In this document: piece after piece, positions 1 to 11,608 of the stretch
How positions within the stretch are numbered: the first letter of the stretch is position 1
Layout of the letters: the number at the start of each line of letters is the position of its first letter
Origin: Sorex araneus
Taxonomy: Eukaryota > Chordata > Mammalia > Eulipotyphla > Soricidae
NCBI RefSeq assembly: GCF_027595985.1
Contig: NC_073313.1
Span: forward strand, 79,755,994-79,819,993
Length of the DNA: 64,000 nucleotides
Direction: 5' to 3'
Program-made: the position numbers and the translations under genes
The notes under the pieces: generated by a model
What the model saw: the letters and a program-made list of their open reading frames with translations, nothing else
What the model was told of the DNA's origin: nothing
Database searches by the model: none

Positions 1-430
1 TGGTTTAGTTGTGGAGAAAACATTTGGGAAAATGTTAGCCATATACTCTAACTTCTAGGGCAAAGTTCTAATTGCTCATCACAATCCTTAGAGGTCACGA
101 AATCAATTTAGTGGGTCATGAGGAACATTTAAAAACAAATAGAGCAGACCAGAGTATAAAGCTTCAGAGTTCCTCACACATTATAAGAACTGGCTACAGA
201 ATTTGCAGGACTCAATGTAAAATAGAAGGGTGGGACTCCTTTATCAAAAAGCAGGGAAGAAAGACTTGTCCAGGATTCTAAAATGTAACATATATTCCTT
301 TATTCCTTAGTCTTTTAAGTAGTATTCTTCATTAACTATTTATCATCATCCTAAGTAAAGCAGCATTTAAAATTATTAATGTAAATACTACCATGAATCT
401 TTATGTGTATGAGTGGTAGTTTAAAATACC
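1..430. other. AT-rich DNA, no gene seen
   Basis: The only reading frames are short and show no recognisable motif or codon bias. I see no repeat family here. Confidence 0.5.
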
Positions 431-435
431 AATGT

Positions 436-565
436 GGGGACTGGGAAGATAGCTCAAAGGACTGGAATACATGCTTTGTACACTAAAGTTTTGGGTTCAA
501 TTTCTGTACTACATGGTCCCTCAGCACCATTGGCTGTGCCCCTCAAATAAAATAATAAAAACATA
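436..565 (+). mobile_element. Old SINE-A copy (shrew tRNA-derived SINE)
   Basis: It keeps the order of the family: a GGGACTGGGAAGATAGCTCA-like head, a degraded box B (GGGTTCAATTTC), then a CATGGTCCC / CAGCACC body and an A-rich end. It is heavily diverged, so it is old. Confidence 0.55.
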
Positions 566-639
566 AGACCATTTAGCTTAGATGTAGAATCAGCAAGAAT
601 GTATAATTCCAATTTTATAGTTCACACATTTATATGTAT

Positions 640-815
640 CATGCATTTTTATTTTGTGTGTATATGGCAAACCCAAGTGTACTAGGACCTTACTTCTATC
701 TCTGTGCTCAGGACTTACTCCTGATGATGCTCTAGGGACCATATGCAGTGATAGTTATTGAACTGGAGTTGGACATGTGCGAGGCAAGTACTTTAACCCT
801 TGCACTCTCTCTGGC
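640..815 (-). mobile_element. Old SINE-A copy
   Basis: Read on the minus strand it shows the tRNA-like head near 815, the CATATGGTCCC body motif (as GGGACCATATG on the plus strand) and an AGGAGTAAG-like segment. It is diverged and has no clear target-site duplication. Confidence 0.6.
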
Positions 816-837
816 CCTGTATTAAATACTTTGTTAT

Positions 838-995
838 TTTTGCAGGTACAAACCTTGCTGTGCTCAGGGCTTACTCCTGGCTCTGCACTCAGGGATCACT
901 CTCGGCAGTGCTTGGACCCATACATGATGGTGGAGATCAAACTCAGACTAGCTGTATGCAAGGCAAGCACTTTACCTACTACTATATTTTTGGTC
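838..995 (-). mobile_element. SINE-A copy
   Basis: The plus strand shows the reverse complement of the family: GTGCTCAGGGCTTACTCCTGG, then CTCTGCACTCAGGGATCAC, then GCAAGGCAAGCACTTTACC near the head. It lies just beside another minus-strand SINE-A. Confidence 0.7.
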
Positions 996-2220
996 GCTGT
1001 ATTTTGTTCTTATGAGTTGCACAAAACTGATTAAACCATTTTGTTTCACTTCCTGGTACATGTTCCCTCTACCACTCCAGCCAAACTTAGCCTTCCTGAT
1101 GAGTAAGGAAGACTGATGCTTATTAATCCCTAAAAAGGTATATCCCTAAAGGTATATCCCTAAAAAGAAAGGGATATACCTTTCTTTTTATGTTTTCATT
1201 TACAGCTATTATAGAACATTTACACAACCAAGTATAATAGGGCTCCTAAATCCTTGTTTTTTTTTCTCAGAACTTTATCACATTCTTTCTGAGCTGCAAA
1301 CAAATTCTGGTTATAAAGGTGTGACCTTTTTCCATGGGTCACTACCAAACCACCCCCCCACCACATTGCAGCCTTACTCAGTTGTAGATTTGTGGGTACA
1401 ACACACTGACTTTTTCTTCTCTTTGTATCTTGCTAAACTCTCAAACATAATGGATCCCTTTGAGTTTTGTGCTCATGGGACATCACTAACGCTATATACA
1501 AATGGTATGGCAAGGAATGACAATAATTGCACACAGTTCCTGTATCTTATCTTATCCATTACTACTCCACCATTTCATCTGACTTCACTAACAAAACACA
1601 AGTTTAAAAGTAAAATTATTAAGAATTTCAAGACAGAATTAGACAAATGTCAAACTATTTGTAGATTACTTCTGAGCACAAGATCTGTGCTACCCTTTTT
1701 TGGTCACTAATGTAGGAAGCTGGTCCTGAGTTCTAGGTAATGTTTGTAAATTTCGCATTTCAGGCATGTGGTATTGTGCATATTGGGATTGTGATTCAAG
1801 TATATGGGCTCCTGTTTCTCTTCTCCCCCTCTTCTATGAATAGTCGGAATGTTTTCTGACCAGAGTAAAGTGCTCTTAGTTAGAACAGGAATGAGTTTAG
1901 CTCTTCAGTATGGTGAAGGTTCTCTCCATGTTCCCTTTTAACTGCTACAACTCATGTGGCTGACCAGGCTACCTCCTGTTTTGGAAAGGTCCCTTGAACT
2001 TACCCCAAGAGGAAACCAGAGTGGGTCAAAGAGATAAAGGCCTGAAGGAGGACTGCATCTAGCTCCAGTTCCTTAAAGCTCAAGGAGACAAAAGGAGCTT
2101 TAACCCTTCATGCAAAAACCAGATGTATGTCGCTGTGTCAAAATTCAGTACTAAATAGGGGATTGGGCTCCAATATAGGCCTTGATTAGAGAAAACTTTA
2201 GGCCTCCACATTTATTTACT
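996..2220. other. No gene seen; contains a short perfect inverted repeat
   Basis: A 129-codon open frame at 1321-1710 has no ATG at its start, no homology I recognise and ordinary intergenic composition, so I do not call it a gene. The inverted repeat at 1148-1183 is listed separately. Confidence 0.5.
1148..1183. repeat. Perfect 13-bp inverted repeat with a 10-nt loop
   Basis: The arm AAAGGTATATCCC (1148-1160) is followed by TAAAAAGAAA and the exact complement GGGATATACCTTT (1171-1183). Partial direct copies of the same TATATCCC unit lie just upstream (about 1134-1147), so the hairpin probably arose by local duplication and inversion. Confidence 0.9.
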
Positions 2221-2221
2221 T

Positions 2222-2420
2222 TTAGGGTGGGGAGGTGGTTCTTTCAAGAACTGCTCAGGGAGCCAGGGGCCACTCTTGGCAACATTCATCTTGGTACTGA
2301 TCAGGCCCAGCAGCACCGGGGGATATCAGGCCCACGCAGTGGTGCTTGAATGACCAGGTAGTGCCAGGTATCAGAGCAGGGACCATAGATGCAACTCTTT
2401 GCACTATATCTCATGTCCTA
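2222..2420 (-). mobile_element. Possible very old SINE
   Basis: Segments such as CTGCTCAGGGAGCCAGGGGCC and a GCACTATATCTC end resemble a decayed minus-strand SINE-A-like element. Similarity is weak and the boundaries are guesses. Confidence 0.35.
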
Positions 2421-2982
2421 ATTTTTTTGCACTATAAAAGTTCTACAAGTTTGAGAGACTAAAGACTTAAAACTATATGGAAGAAAATTAAAATTGTTTC
2501 TATCATAACCACTGGATATATTTTGCTTATTTTCTGACATTCCTTTTTAATGTGAATGCATCACTATGAAAAACTAATGGATTAGATTGTATATAATGAT
2601 CAAAATTCACTCTATTTCACTTAATATTATGAGATTAAGTTTCTCTCTCCCTTAATGCTGTGAATACAAATCAGTCTCTCCTCTGTGTGTGTGTGTCATT
2701 GAAACAGTTCAGTTTAGGTAATTGTATAGGGATTAGTATAGCAGTTAGGGCACATCAATCCAATATGAATTCATTCCTGGCCCCACTAGGTGCAGTCCTG
2801 GAGGCCCCCTGGCACTCTGTGGCAGCCAGGAACTCCTTGGCATTCCAGGTCCAGGTAGCATCATATCCTTTGGCTCCTGAGTACTGCTTGAGAGTTCTTG
2901 ACAAAAATTAAATAAAACAGTGCTTCCTAATAATACAAAACATTCTTTCCCATATGCCAGTTTCCCTGTAGAGAGGCTTCTA
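2421..2982. other. No gene seen; possible SINE remnant
   Basis: AT-rich up to about 2700. Around 2725-2900 a tract (CAGTTAGGGCAC..., TGGCCCCACTAGG...) could be another decayed SINE, but I cannot assign it firmly. Confidence 0.35.
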
Positions 2983-2984
2983 TT

Positions 2985-4660
2985 TATGTATTGAATCACT
3001 GTGAGCTACAGTTACAAAGTTTTCATGTTTGAGTTTCAGTCATACAATGATAGGACACCATCCCTCCACCAGTGTATATTTTCCACCACCATTGTCCCCA
3101 GTATCCCTCCCCCCATCCTACCTCTCCCCTTTCTCCATGGCAGACATTTTCCCTCTTATTCTCCCTCTACTTTTGGGCATTATGGTTTGCAATACAGATA
3201 AGGAGAGGCCATAATGATTGGTCTTTTTGTCTACCTTCAGCACACATCTCCCATTCCGGAAGATCCCTCAAACCATCATTGACTTAATGATTCCTTCTCT
3301 ATCCCAGCCACCTTCTCCCCCAGATCATGAGCAGGCTTCCAACCATGGAGCAATCTTCCTGGACCTGTCTCTACTGTCCTTGAGTGTCAGTCTTATATTA
3401 CGTTATTTTATATTCCATAGATGAATGCAGTCATTCTATGTCTGTCCCTCTCTTTCTGACTCATTTTACTTAGCATGATACTCTCCATGTCTATCCACTT
3501 ATAAGCAAATTTTATGACTTCATTTTTCCTAACAGCTGCATAGTATTTGATTGTGTAGATGTACCAAAGTTTCTTTAACCAGTGGTCTGTTCTTGGGCAC
3601 TTGGATTGTTTCCAGATTCTGGTTATTGTGAACAGTGCTGCAATGAACATACAGATGCACATGTCATTTCTACTGTGAGGAAGATTCTGTTCATTTCTTC
3701 TCCCCATTTTTGATGGGGTTGAAGTTTTTTCTTGTACAATTTCACTAATGTCTTGTATATCCTGGATATTAACCCCTATCTGATGGGTATTTGGTAAATA
3801 ATTTTTCCCATTCCGTGGGTTCTCTCTGTGTACTTTAGTCAGTGTTTCATTTGAGGTGCAGAAGCTTCTTAGTTTAATGTAGTCCCAATTGTTTATGTTT
3901 GTTTCCAATTGCTTGGTCAGTGGTGTTACATCCTTAAAGATGTCTTTAGCTTCAGTGTCATGAAGGGTTCTGCCTACATTTTCCTCCATGTACCTTATAG
4001 ATTAAGGTTTGATACTGAGGTCTTTAATCCACTTTGATTTGACTTTTGTGCCTCGTGTTAAACAGAGATCTGAGGTTATTTTTTGCAGGTAGCTCTCCAG
4101 TTTTCCAACCACCACTTGTTGAAGAGGCTTTCCTTGTTCCACTTCATATTTCTTACTCTTTTATCGAAGATTAAGTGGTCATATATTTGAGAGTCATTGA
4201 CAGAATATTTAACTGTGTTCCATTGGTCTGCGGGTCTGTTTCTAGTCCAATTACATGCTGTTTTAATTATTACTGCTTGGTAGTACAGTTTGAAGTTAGG
4301 GAAGGTAATGCCACCCGTCTTCTTTTTTCCAAGAATTGCTTTAGCTATTCGTGGGGGTGTATTTTTCTATATGAATTTCACGAGTGTTTTGTCTATTTCT
4401 TTGAAGAATGTCACGGGTATACTGATAGGGACAGCATTAAATCTGTATAATGCTTTGGTAAATATTGCCATTTTGACAATGTTAATCCTCCCTATCCATG
4501 AGCAGGGAATGTGTTTCTATTTCCTAGTGTCCTCTTTTACTTTTTGAAGTAGTGTTTGGCAATTTTCCTTGTATAGGTCCTTCACCTCTTCAGTTAAATT
4601 GATTCTGAGGTACTTGATTTTCTGAGGCACTATAGTGATTGGTATTGCTTTCTTTTTAAA
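2985..4660 (-). mobile_element. LINE-1 fragment, 3' half (minus strand)
   Basis: On the minus strand this holds the 3' UTR (about 2985-3405) and part of L1 ORF2. Translation at 3408-3989 gives the L1 ORF2 C-terminal signature MFIAALFTI..W, then WLKKLWYIYT and KYYAAV. The frame jumps from the KVHRENPRNGK-like region straight to the C-terminal block, so the copy carries an internal deletion of the Cys-rich region. From about 3990 to 4660 earlier ORF2 sequence continues in broken frames. It resumes after a SINE insertion near 5030. It is decayed and cannot encode a working reverse transcriptase. Confidence 0.88.
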
Positions 4661-4769
4661 ATTTTATGTTCATAATAATGGATTACATTCAATATTTTGA
4701 CAACAGTTCCACCACCATTATATCTTCCCACCACCATTATTTAGAATTTTCCCGCCACCACTCAAACCT

Positions 4770-5020
4770 GCCAAACAGGCAGATGCTAGACAGCGGGTAG
4801 GGCATTTGCCTTGCATGCGGTCGACCTCGGTTTGATTCCTCTGTCCCTCTCAGAGAGCCAGGCAAGCGAGTGAGAGTATCCCGCCCACACGGCAGAGCCT
4901 GGCAAGCGACGCGTGACGTATTGGATATGCCAAAAACAGTAACAAGTCTCACAATGGAGACGTTACTGGTGCCCGCTCGAGCAAATAGATGAACAATGGG
5001 AAGACAGTGCTACAGTGATC
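4770..5020 (+). mobile_element. SINE-B copy (tRNA head plus RTE-type tail)
   Basis: The tRNA-like head (GCGGGTAGGGCATTTGCC, degraded box B) is followed by the family body (two AGAGCC.GGCAAGC repeats, GATATGCCAAAAACAGTAAC) and a tail with GAGACGTTACTGGTGCCCGC and ACAGTGCTACAGTG. The tail matches the 3' end of the RTE LINE at 14320-17548. It interrupts the surrounding L1. Confidence 0.88.
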
Positions 5021-5029
5021 TCTTTCTTC

Positions 5030-5150
5030 TCTTTCATTTATTTGTATATAGGAAAGCCCTGGACTTTTGAGTGTTGATTTTGTAGACTGCTACTTTATTA
5101 TACAAACCTATTTTGGTGATTTTGCAGCCTGCCACTTTTCATAGAGGGAT
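5030..5150 (-). mobile_element. Continuation of the interrupted LINE-1
   Basis: Antisense L1 ORF2 sequence (TTTGTAGACTGCTACTTTAT and following) resumes directly after the SINE-B. It is the upstream part of the L1 at 2985-4660. Confidence 0.65.
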
Positions 5151-5234
5151 TTCTTATAAAAAATATTCATCAATGAACCCTCAACCACTAGTAATGAGAC
5201 TTATATGTCAAATGGAATTTTTTCTTAAAAGAAT

Positions 5235-5400
5235 ATATATAGAGAGAGAGTATGCAAGGGATAAGGATGCCTGCATAAACACCTAACCCTGGCACCGCAT
5301 ACAGTCCCCAGAGCACCACCAGGAGTGATCCTTGAGCACAGCACCAGGAGTAAATCCTGAGGACCACAGGGTGTTGCCCACAACTTAAAAATTAAAAGCA
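5235..5400 (+). mobile_element. SINE-A copy
   Basis: Shows the family body in order: a CCTGGCACCGCATACAGTCC-like part, AGCACCACCAGGAGTGATCC, CACCAGGAGTAAATCCTGAG, GGTGTTGCCC and an A-rich end. The tRNA head is degraded. Confidence 0.7.
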
Positions 5401-6094
5401 ACTTCTGAAAAAAATACAAATCCTTCTTCCAATTAAGAAAATCTATAATAAAATGCTTCTAATAAAAATCTGAGTTCTGAGAAAATCCCAGTGTGATCTA
5501 TAGCTCAGGGAGTAGATTTGACAGCTCTTAACTTGACCATCCAAGTGTAACAGAGTGGAGCTTAGCAAAAGGCTCTGAATAATTAAGGCTACAGAATAAT
5601 TCCTAGCCATGAGAGATTCTAATGGAACCCCTTTTGCACTCTCATCTTTGATCTGCTCTCAGGGCCTAGTGTTTGAAGTCCCAGAATTTGAGAGGATGAG
5701 AGCTAGTTCTCATCAGAGCACACTCTTTAAAACCTTCCATAGCAACCAATTATCTACAAAATAAATTAAAATCATTTAATATTTCATGCAAGACCCTATG
5801 CTACTTTACAACACTAAATCCCACCCTAATTAAAGGGTTTGTATAGCAATAATATTTAACGGTTCTGTGTTTTTAATCTTTAGTCAGATCTAGGGTTACA
5901 TATTTTTTACCTTATCTTCATTTCAAGAGACCCTAAGCTATTTGTATTTCATAATCAAATTTATCTATACTTTCTACATATCCTGCTTACAAAGTTCTTT
6001 ATCAGAAATCATTGAACTATCTTTCCCTTAAATTTCTGTATCGCTGTATATATATATTATTTTCAGAATATCATTTATCCTTGTTGAAAATATG
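5401..6094. other. AT-rich DNA, no gene seen
   Basis: No open frame of note and no family I recognise. Confidence 0.5.
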
Positions 6095-6250
6095 AGAGTT
6101 TTTTGCTGTTTTTGTGTGTACCACATATGGTGGTCATTAGGGGTCACTTCTGGTGGGGCTCAGGATACCACATGTGGTGTTGGGGATTCATATTGGGTCA
6201 TCCCATGCAAGGAAAGCACCCTACTCACTGTACTATCTTCCCAGCTCCCC
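6095..6250 (-). mobile_element. SINE-A copy
   Basis: The reverse complement of the SINE-A body and head is visible: GGGGTCACTTCTGG, ATACCACATGTGGTG, CATGCAAGGAAAGCACCC and a CTGTACTATCTTCCCAGCTCC end. Moderately diverged. Confidence 0.72.
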
Positions 6251-6416
6251 ATCAAGTAGCTTTACAAGACCCCCTATTAGTTTCATCCCTTTGAGGTAAG
6301 AGCACCACTGCTCTCATGGACATACACAGTGCCCAGCATATTTCTTGCACCCACTAGGCTGATAGTAAATATATGCGAAATTGAATCAATAAGTGAGACA
6401 ATTAATGGATTTTTTT

Positions 6417-6581
6417 TTCTTTTTGGGTCACACCCGGCAATGCACAGGGATTACTCCTGGCTCTGTGCTCAGGAATCACCCCTGGCGGTGCACAGGGGAC
6501 CATATGCGATGCTGGGAATTGAACCCAGGTCGGCCGCGTGCAAGGCAAACGCCACACCCGCTGTGCTATTGCTCCAGCCCC
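6417..6581 (-). mobile_element. Young SINE-A copy with target-site duplication
   Basis: Full-length copy, close to the family consensus, with a poly-A tail (poly-T on the plus strand). The duplication TAATGGATTTTTTT occurs at 6403-6416 and 6582-6595, which fits L1-type insertion. Confidence 0.93.
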
Positions 6582-6595
6582 TAATGGATTTTTTT

Positions 6596-6900
6596 AAAAA
6601 ACAAATTAATTCTCTCTGAGTCTCCTACCATTCAATACTCTGCTGCTCATCAGAGTCTAAAACCATGCTGCAACTGTAGTGATTCCCAATTGAAGTTTGA
6701 AAGAGGTCAAAGGGCGGAACGCAGAGTCCAGTTACCTGTTTTTTTAGCTCCAGATCTGCCACTAATTACTGAAGTCAGTTTCTTCATTTTCAAAATCTAT
6801 TTTCATGTTTTGAAAACAAAGGTGCCTATCGGAAATTTTCCAGAATCAGACAATCAGTAATTTTCATACTCAGGAAACTCAAAAATATGCCTGTCAAGAA
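6596..6900. other. No gene seen
   Basis: Short anonymous stretch between a SINE and an old L1 end. Nothing recognisable. Confidence 0.5.
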
Positions 6901-6904
6901 TATA

Positions 6905-7018
6905 GGCTTGGGGGTGTGGGAGGGAAAGTGGGGCATTGGTGGTAGGAGGTTGACACTGGTGACACGATAGGTGTTGGGAAATTGTAGGTCTGAAATTCAA
7001 CTATGAATAACTTTTTAA
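6905..7018 (+). mobile_element. Older L1 3' end
   Basis: GGGTGTGGGAGGGAAAGTGG, a GGTGGTAGGAGG motif, CTGAAATTCAACTATGAATA and CATGGTGCCTA match the 3' terminus also seen at 45905-46068. The young L1 at 7032-8291 was inserted at its end. Confidence 0.6.
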
Positions 7019-7031
7019 ATCATGGTGCCTA

Positions 7032-8291
7032 CCTCAAAAAAAAGCAGTGACTAAAATACAAAGACAGCCTACAGAATGGGAAAGGATATTTACCCAATAC
7101 CCATCCGATAAGGGGTTGATATCAAGGATATACAAGGCACTGGTTGAACTCCACAAGAAGAAAACTGCTGACCCGATCAAAAAATGGGGTGATGAAATGA
7201 ACAGAAACTTCCCCAAAGAAGAAATCCAAATGGCTGAGAGGCACATGAGAAAATGCTCGACATCACTAATCATCAGGGAAATCCAGATCAAAACAACAAT
7301 GAGATATCATCTCACACCACAGAGACTGGCCCACATCCAAAAAGACAAAAGCAACCAGTGTTGTTGCGGATGTGGGGAGAAAGGGACTCTTCTTCACTGC
7401 TGGTGGGAATGCCGAATTGTTCAGCCCTTTTGGAAAACAGTATGGACGATTCTCAAAAAATTAGAAATTGAGCTCCCATTTGACCCAGCAATACCACTCC
7501 TGGGAATATATCCCAGAGAGGCAAAAAGGTATAGTAGAAATGACATTTGCATTTCTATGTTCATTGCAGCACTGTTTACAATAGCCACAATCTGGAAAAA
7601 ACTGGAGTGCCCAAAACCAGATGACTGGTTAAAGAAACTTTGGTACATCTACACAATGGAATACTATGCAGCTGTTAGAAAGCATGAAGTCATGAAATTT
7701 GCATGTAAGTGGATCAACATGGAAAGTATGTTGAGTGAAATGAGTCAGAAAGAAAGAGACAGACATCGAAAGATTGCACTCATATGTGGAATATAAAGTA
7801 GCAGAGAGGTACGAGCTAGCAATGATGCAACTTCTGGCAGAAATTTCTCTGGACTTAGTTACTAAAATACAAAAATACAGAAATCCAAAACCTCTTGGCT
7901 GCTATTGTGGCCACACGACCTCATATCTCTTCATTCTCAGCAATGTAAAAGAAATTATCAAATGCTTCCCTTCCAACAGGTCCGACATTGGAGGGGGGGG
8001 ACTCCAAACAATAATAGTGAGTTTTTTGTTGAAATATTGAATGTAATCAAAGTAAAGAGAAAGTAAAGTGAAATTTATCAGCTAAACAGGCGGGGCGGGG
8101 GGCTGGGAGGCTGGGGGGGGTGGGGGTGGGGTTTACTGTGGTTCTTGGTGGTGGAATATGTGCACCGGTGAAGGGATGGGTGTTTGAGCATTGTGTAACT
8201 GAGACTTAAGACTGAAAGCTTTGTAACTTTCCACATGGTGATTCAATAAATATATATATATAATTTAAAAATTAAAAAAAGATAGAAAAAT
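7032..8291 (+). mobile_element. 5'-truncated LINE-1 with open ORF2 C-terminus
   Basis: The 13-bp duplication ATCATGGTGCCTA (7019-7031 and 8292-8304) brackets it. An uninterrupted 249-codon frame (7047-7796) is the C-terminal part of L1 ORF2: [12 protein letters not shown], the Cys-rich block [45 protein letters not shown] and the terminal ALICGI. The endonuclease and reverse-transcriptase domains are absent because of 5' truncation. After the stop there is a long 3' UTR with a G-rich tract (8090-8131), then TGATTCAATAAA. The open frame and matching duplications suggest a recent insertion. Confidence 0.94.
8090..8131 (+). other. G-rich tract in L1 3' UTR, possible G-quadruplex
   Basis: More than four runs of at least three G with short spacers, in the L1 3' UTR just upstream of the conserved 3' end. 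Equivalent tracts occur at 27173-27215 and 57473-57495 in related elements. Confidence 0.6.
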
Positions 8292-8304
8292 ATCATGGTG
8301 CCTA

Positions 8305-8690
8305 AATTTAAAAACATTTAAAGATACCTGGAACTATGAGATCCTTGAACCACTGCCACTATCATTTCTCATCTATTCTAGAATTACTTATGATAAAGAT
8401 GTGGACAGAGGAATTTCCTTCAAAATCCTCACCAAACACCTTTTTCTTGTTTGAATGTAATGAGACATAAAAGAACCCAGAACTCTTGGAATATTGACTT
8501 TCAGGATGAAATAGGTGGTGATTTTTAGAATCAGGAGAAAGAGGAGTATGAGTGAAGGAAATTCAATTCAAGAACTATGGGGTAACCAAAATTTTAATAG
8601 TGAGAAAGATCTTGTTGAATGCATTTTGAATTTTTCTTTCATACCTGTGTTTTAAAAAGTTATGTTAGGTTCTGAATATCAGGATCTGCT
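8305..8690. other. No gene seen
   Basis: The first few bases continue the older L1 end (CATGGTGCCTAAA). The rest is anonymous AT-rich sequence. Confidence 0.45.
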
Positions 8691-8691
8691 A

Positions 8692-8815
8692 TGCTTGTTT
8701 TATTTTTGTCTGGGGGACATACCCTACAGTTCTCAGGGCTTATTTCTGGCCCTATGCTTAATGATCGTTCCTGGTACTCAGTGCTCCATATGTGGTGTTG
8801 GAAGTTGAACTGGCA
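8692..8815 (-). mobile_element. Partial SINE-A copy
   Basis: Minus-strand SINE body is visible as CTCAGGGCTTATTTCTGG, CTATGCTTAATGATC and CTCCATATGTGGTG. The tRNA head is missing; the sequence passes into a short TATATACA-rich tract. Confidence 0.55.
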
Positions 8816-10104
8816 CCTATATATTATATACATATACACACATATATTTAAGTTGTCAAATATAAGTGGTCAAATATGAGGAATGTTACACACTAAGCAG
8901 ATTCAAGGAAGCATCTGTATCATCCATAGAAAGACACAGAAGAATAAATAAGACTTCTTTTGTCAAAAAGATAAGACTGAGAATAGTGGATCAGTACTTG
9001 GTCTTCCATTTGGCTGTTTGTCTTGTTTCATTCTTACCATATACAAATCACATTTTCCAAATAGTGACAATAGCATCACTCATACCATAGCAAAGAATAA
9101 TGTAATCATTTTGCCATATAAAGTAGAACTGTTGAATCAACTCCCCAAGGAGGTTATGGGACACTTTCCAGTCAGGAAAAACAACAACTGTAATGAGAAC
9201 TATATATACCTAAACAGATGGTAAATAAGCTCTCTGAAGACAACCGTCAACAAACCAACTTATAATTCTATCTGTTGAAGAGACGTCACTAGCTCTCACC
9301 TAGTTGATGTGAGTTCAGCAGGTTCTTTTCTCCATTGCTGATTGGAATATCTATGAGATTCATTCTGGCCAATAAATTGTGAGATAAAGTGGAAAATTTT
9401 GTAAGAAGAGCATTTAATTTCCAAAGGCCCTCCACTTCTCTCCCCTCTTACAATGACTGTAGAAACATATGTGGAGATACGGATACACACAGTTATAAAA
9501 GTAGGTATCACTGACTCAACCTGTGGGGAAAGTTGCTCCAGAATGTCATCTGGATTTTCAAGGGACATTGCGAAAACAAAAGTTTTCTGTAGTCAACCAC
9601 TGAGATTCTAACATTGTTTGTTATTGCAGAATAACTAATACAGCATCAGTTGGCCAACTGACTCTGTTAGTTACATGGTTTGACCAGTGGCAAATGAGCA
9701 CCTAAGAATCAATCCCTAAATGCTTCTTATTTATCCAAGAGATTCCTGGGTGCATGTACAATGCAACAGTGTCTGAAATATGCTAAAATTCACTTTCTCT
9801 TCTGTCTATTTGGTATCTGTCCCACCACACCAGGCAGAATGAAATTCTTCCTATTTCATGCTTTTATTGAACTGTCATTCCTCTCCTTTCTCTCAACAAT
9901 TCATCTAGCATGAGCTACTGGAAATTCTGTGAAAAAGAATTCTTTAAACCAAAGTTCTAGTGCTACCCCACCACCAAAAAGAGACATATCTAAGATAAAT
10001 GTATAAAGAGCTTGTAAAATAAGTCAGAGGAAAAACAAATATCAGATGATATCGCTATGATATCTTTGTGGACATGAGAGAAAAAAATGGGTAATAGGAG
10101 CTAA
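8816..10104. other. No gene seen
   Basis: An open frame at 9296-9568 (minus, 90 codons) has no motif I recognise; its surroundings could be an old LTR or DNA transposon, but I cannot name it. Confidence 0.4.
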
Positions 10105-10109
10105 AACAT

Positions 10110-10290
10110 ACCACTTTGGCTAAGACCCTTGCCTTGCTTGCAGCTGCCCCAGATTTGGTCCCCAAAACCACACATGTTAGTACCATAACCACTGCTAGGA
10201 GTGAAGTCTGAGAAGTGATACAAGTGTAAGACCTGTGTGAGACCATCTATAGCCCCCCAAAACAACAAAAAGCCTACCAAACTAAATAAT
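10110..10290 (+). mobile_element. Old SINE-A copy
   Basis: A CCCTTGCCTTGC head, GATTTGGTCCCC, ACCACTGCTAGGAGTGA and an A-rich end (CCCCAAAACAACAAAAAG) keep the order of the family, with many substitutions. Confidence 0.5.
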
Positions 10291-11002
10291 AGGCAGTATA
10301 AATCAATGACATATACTTGGCCTTGCATTATGAAGCTTATTATCATGAATCAGGGGGAAAAGGCTGTAGAGATCTATCAATAAAAATGAAGTAAAAATTA
10401 CATCAGTTCTCCTAATAATCAACAACAAATTTCTATTCGGCTTTTTCTTTAAAGATGAATAGTACACAATCCTGCACTCAATTATACATACTAAAATATA
10501 GCATAAAGCTATGGGAAAAGTATAAGTATATATAAAGATATTGGTGTGAAGTAGTACAATATTATCTCATTTAATAATCATCAGAATCCTTTGAGTGAAC
10601 CACTATTATTATGTCTATTTTATAGATGAGGAAATCAAGATAGTTAGGTTAAATACACTGCCAAAGAACAAATAGCTATCAACTACTACCCCCTACCTTT
10701 CCAGAGGAGGAAAGTTTCTTCTATCAGATCAGAGGTGACATAAGGACAATGGTGGAGGTTTATGGGAACTTTCATAATGGTGGGGTGCGCTAAATTTGTA
10801 CATCAATACTATAAACTCAAACACTATTGCAGTCATATTTAGTCACCTAAATGGTAATAGGAAGCAATCTGTCTACTCAATTCTCCCAACTACAGCCTTT
10901 AATTCTAGTAAACACCATACTTTCTACATAGTCCATGAGTTAGCTTTGTTGGATTTTTGCCAGTTATTTTATGTTATGTATTTATAATCAACATACAAGT
11001 GA
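10291..11002. other. No gene seen
   Basis: AT-rich anonymous sequence up to the RTE-derived element that starts near 11003. Confidence 0.5.
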
Positions 11003-11608
11003 AAGGCCACTCTCCACACATTCAAACGAGCCTCACGCATGAAGGAAGCGACAGAGGAATCCAGATGTGTCGTATCCGGGGCCGGGTGCTCCAAGGCTGC
11101 TTGGATCAGGACTAGGCCTCTTCTACCCAGATTCCCCATTTTCCAGTAGCTAGGCAGTCACACCCAGAAATTGCCCCCGGTGCCGTGTAAACCCATCAAC
11201 GGCCAACATCCAGAGACTATAAAACCAAGCTCCTGGAAGAGAGCGACGCGGAGCCTCTTGCCCCCACCCCTGGCTGTCTTCACAGGGACCCCTTGGAGGG
11301 AACGGGTTGAGTATCCCTCCCTGCCCTGAGCAGAGTCCCGGCAGTTGAAGACCTCTGGAACCCAGCCACAGCCATGCTCAAGGCCACTCTCCACAAGTTC
11401 GAATGAACCTCGCACGTGAAGGAACTGGCAGAGAAACCCAGGTGTGCAGGACCTGGGGACAAGATCTCCAAGGCTGCTCGCATTGGGATTGGGCCTCTTC
11501 CACATAGATTCCCCATTTTCCAGTAGCTAGGCAGTCATACCCAGAAACTGCCCCTGGCACCGTGTAATCCCATCAACGGCCAACATCCAGAGACTATAAA
11601 ACCAAGCT
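11003..11608 (+). repeat. Tandem 377-bp promoter-like monomers
   Basis: AAGGCCACTCTCCACA begins at 11003 and again at 11380, and the sequence that follows (cgcAtgaaggaa..., AGATTCCCCATTTTCCAGTA, GCCAACATCCAGAGACTATA) repeats at the same 377-bp offset. The second unit is partial. The layout resembles the 5' UTR monomers of some LINEs; a promoter role is inference. Confidence 0.88.

Noticed and set aside
1321..1710. 129-codon open frame
   Set aside because: No ATG at its start, no motif and intergenic composition; likely chance.
7047..7796. 249-codon frame as a host gene
   Set aside because: It is the C-terminal part of L1 ORF2 in a 5'-truncated insertion.
9296..9568. 90-codon minus-strand frame
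   Set aside because: Could be an old repeat; no motif, so not called a gene.
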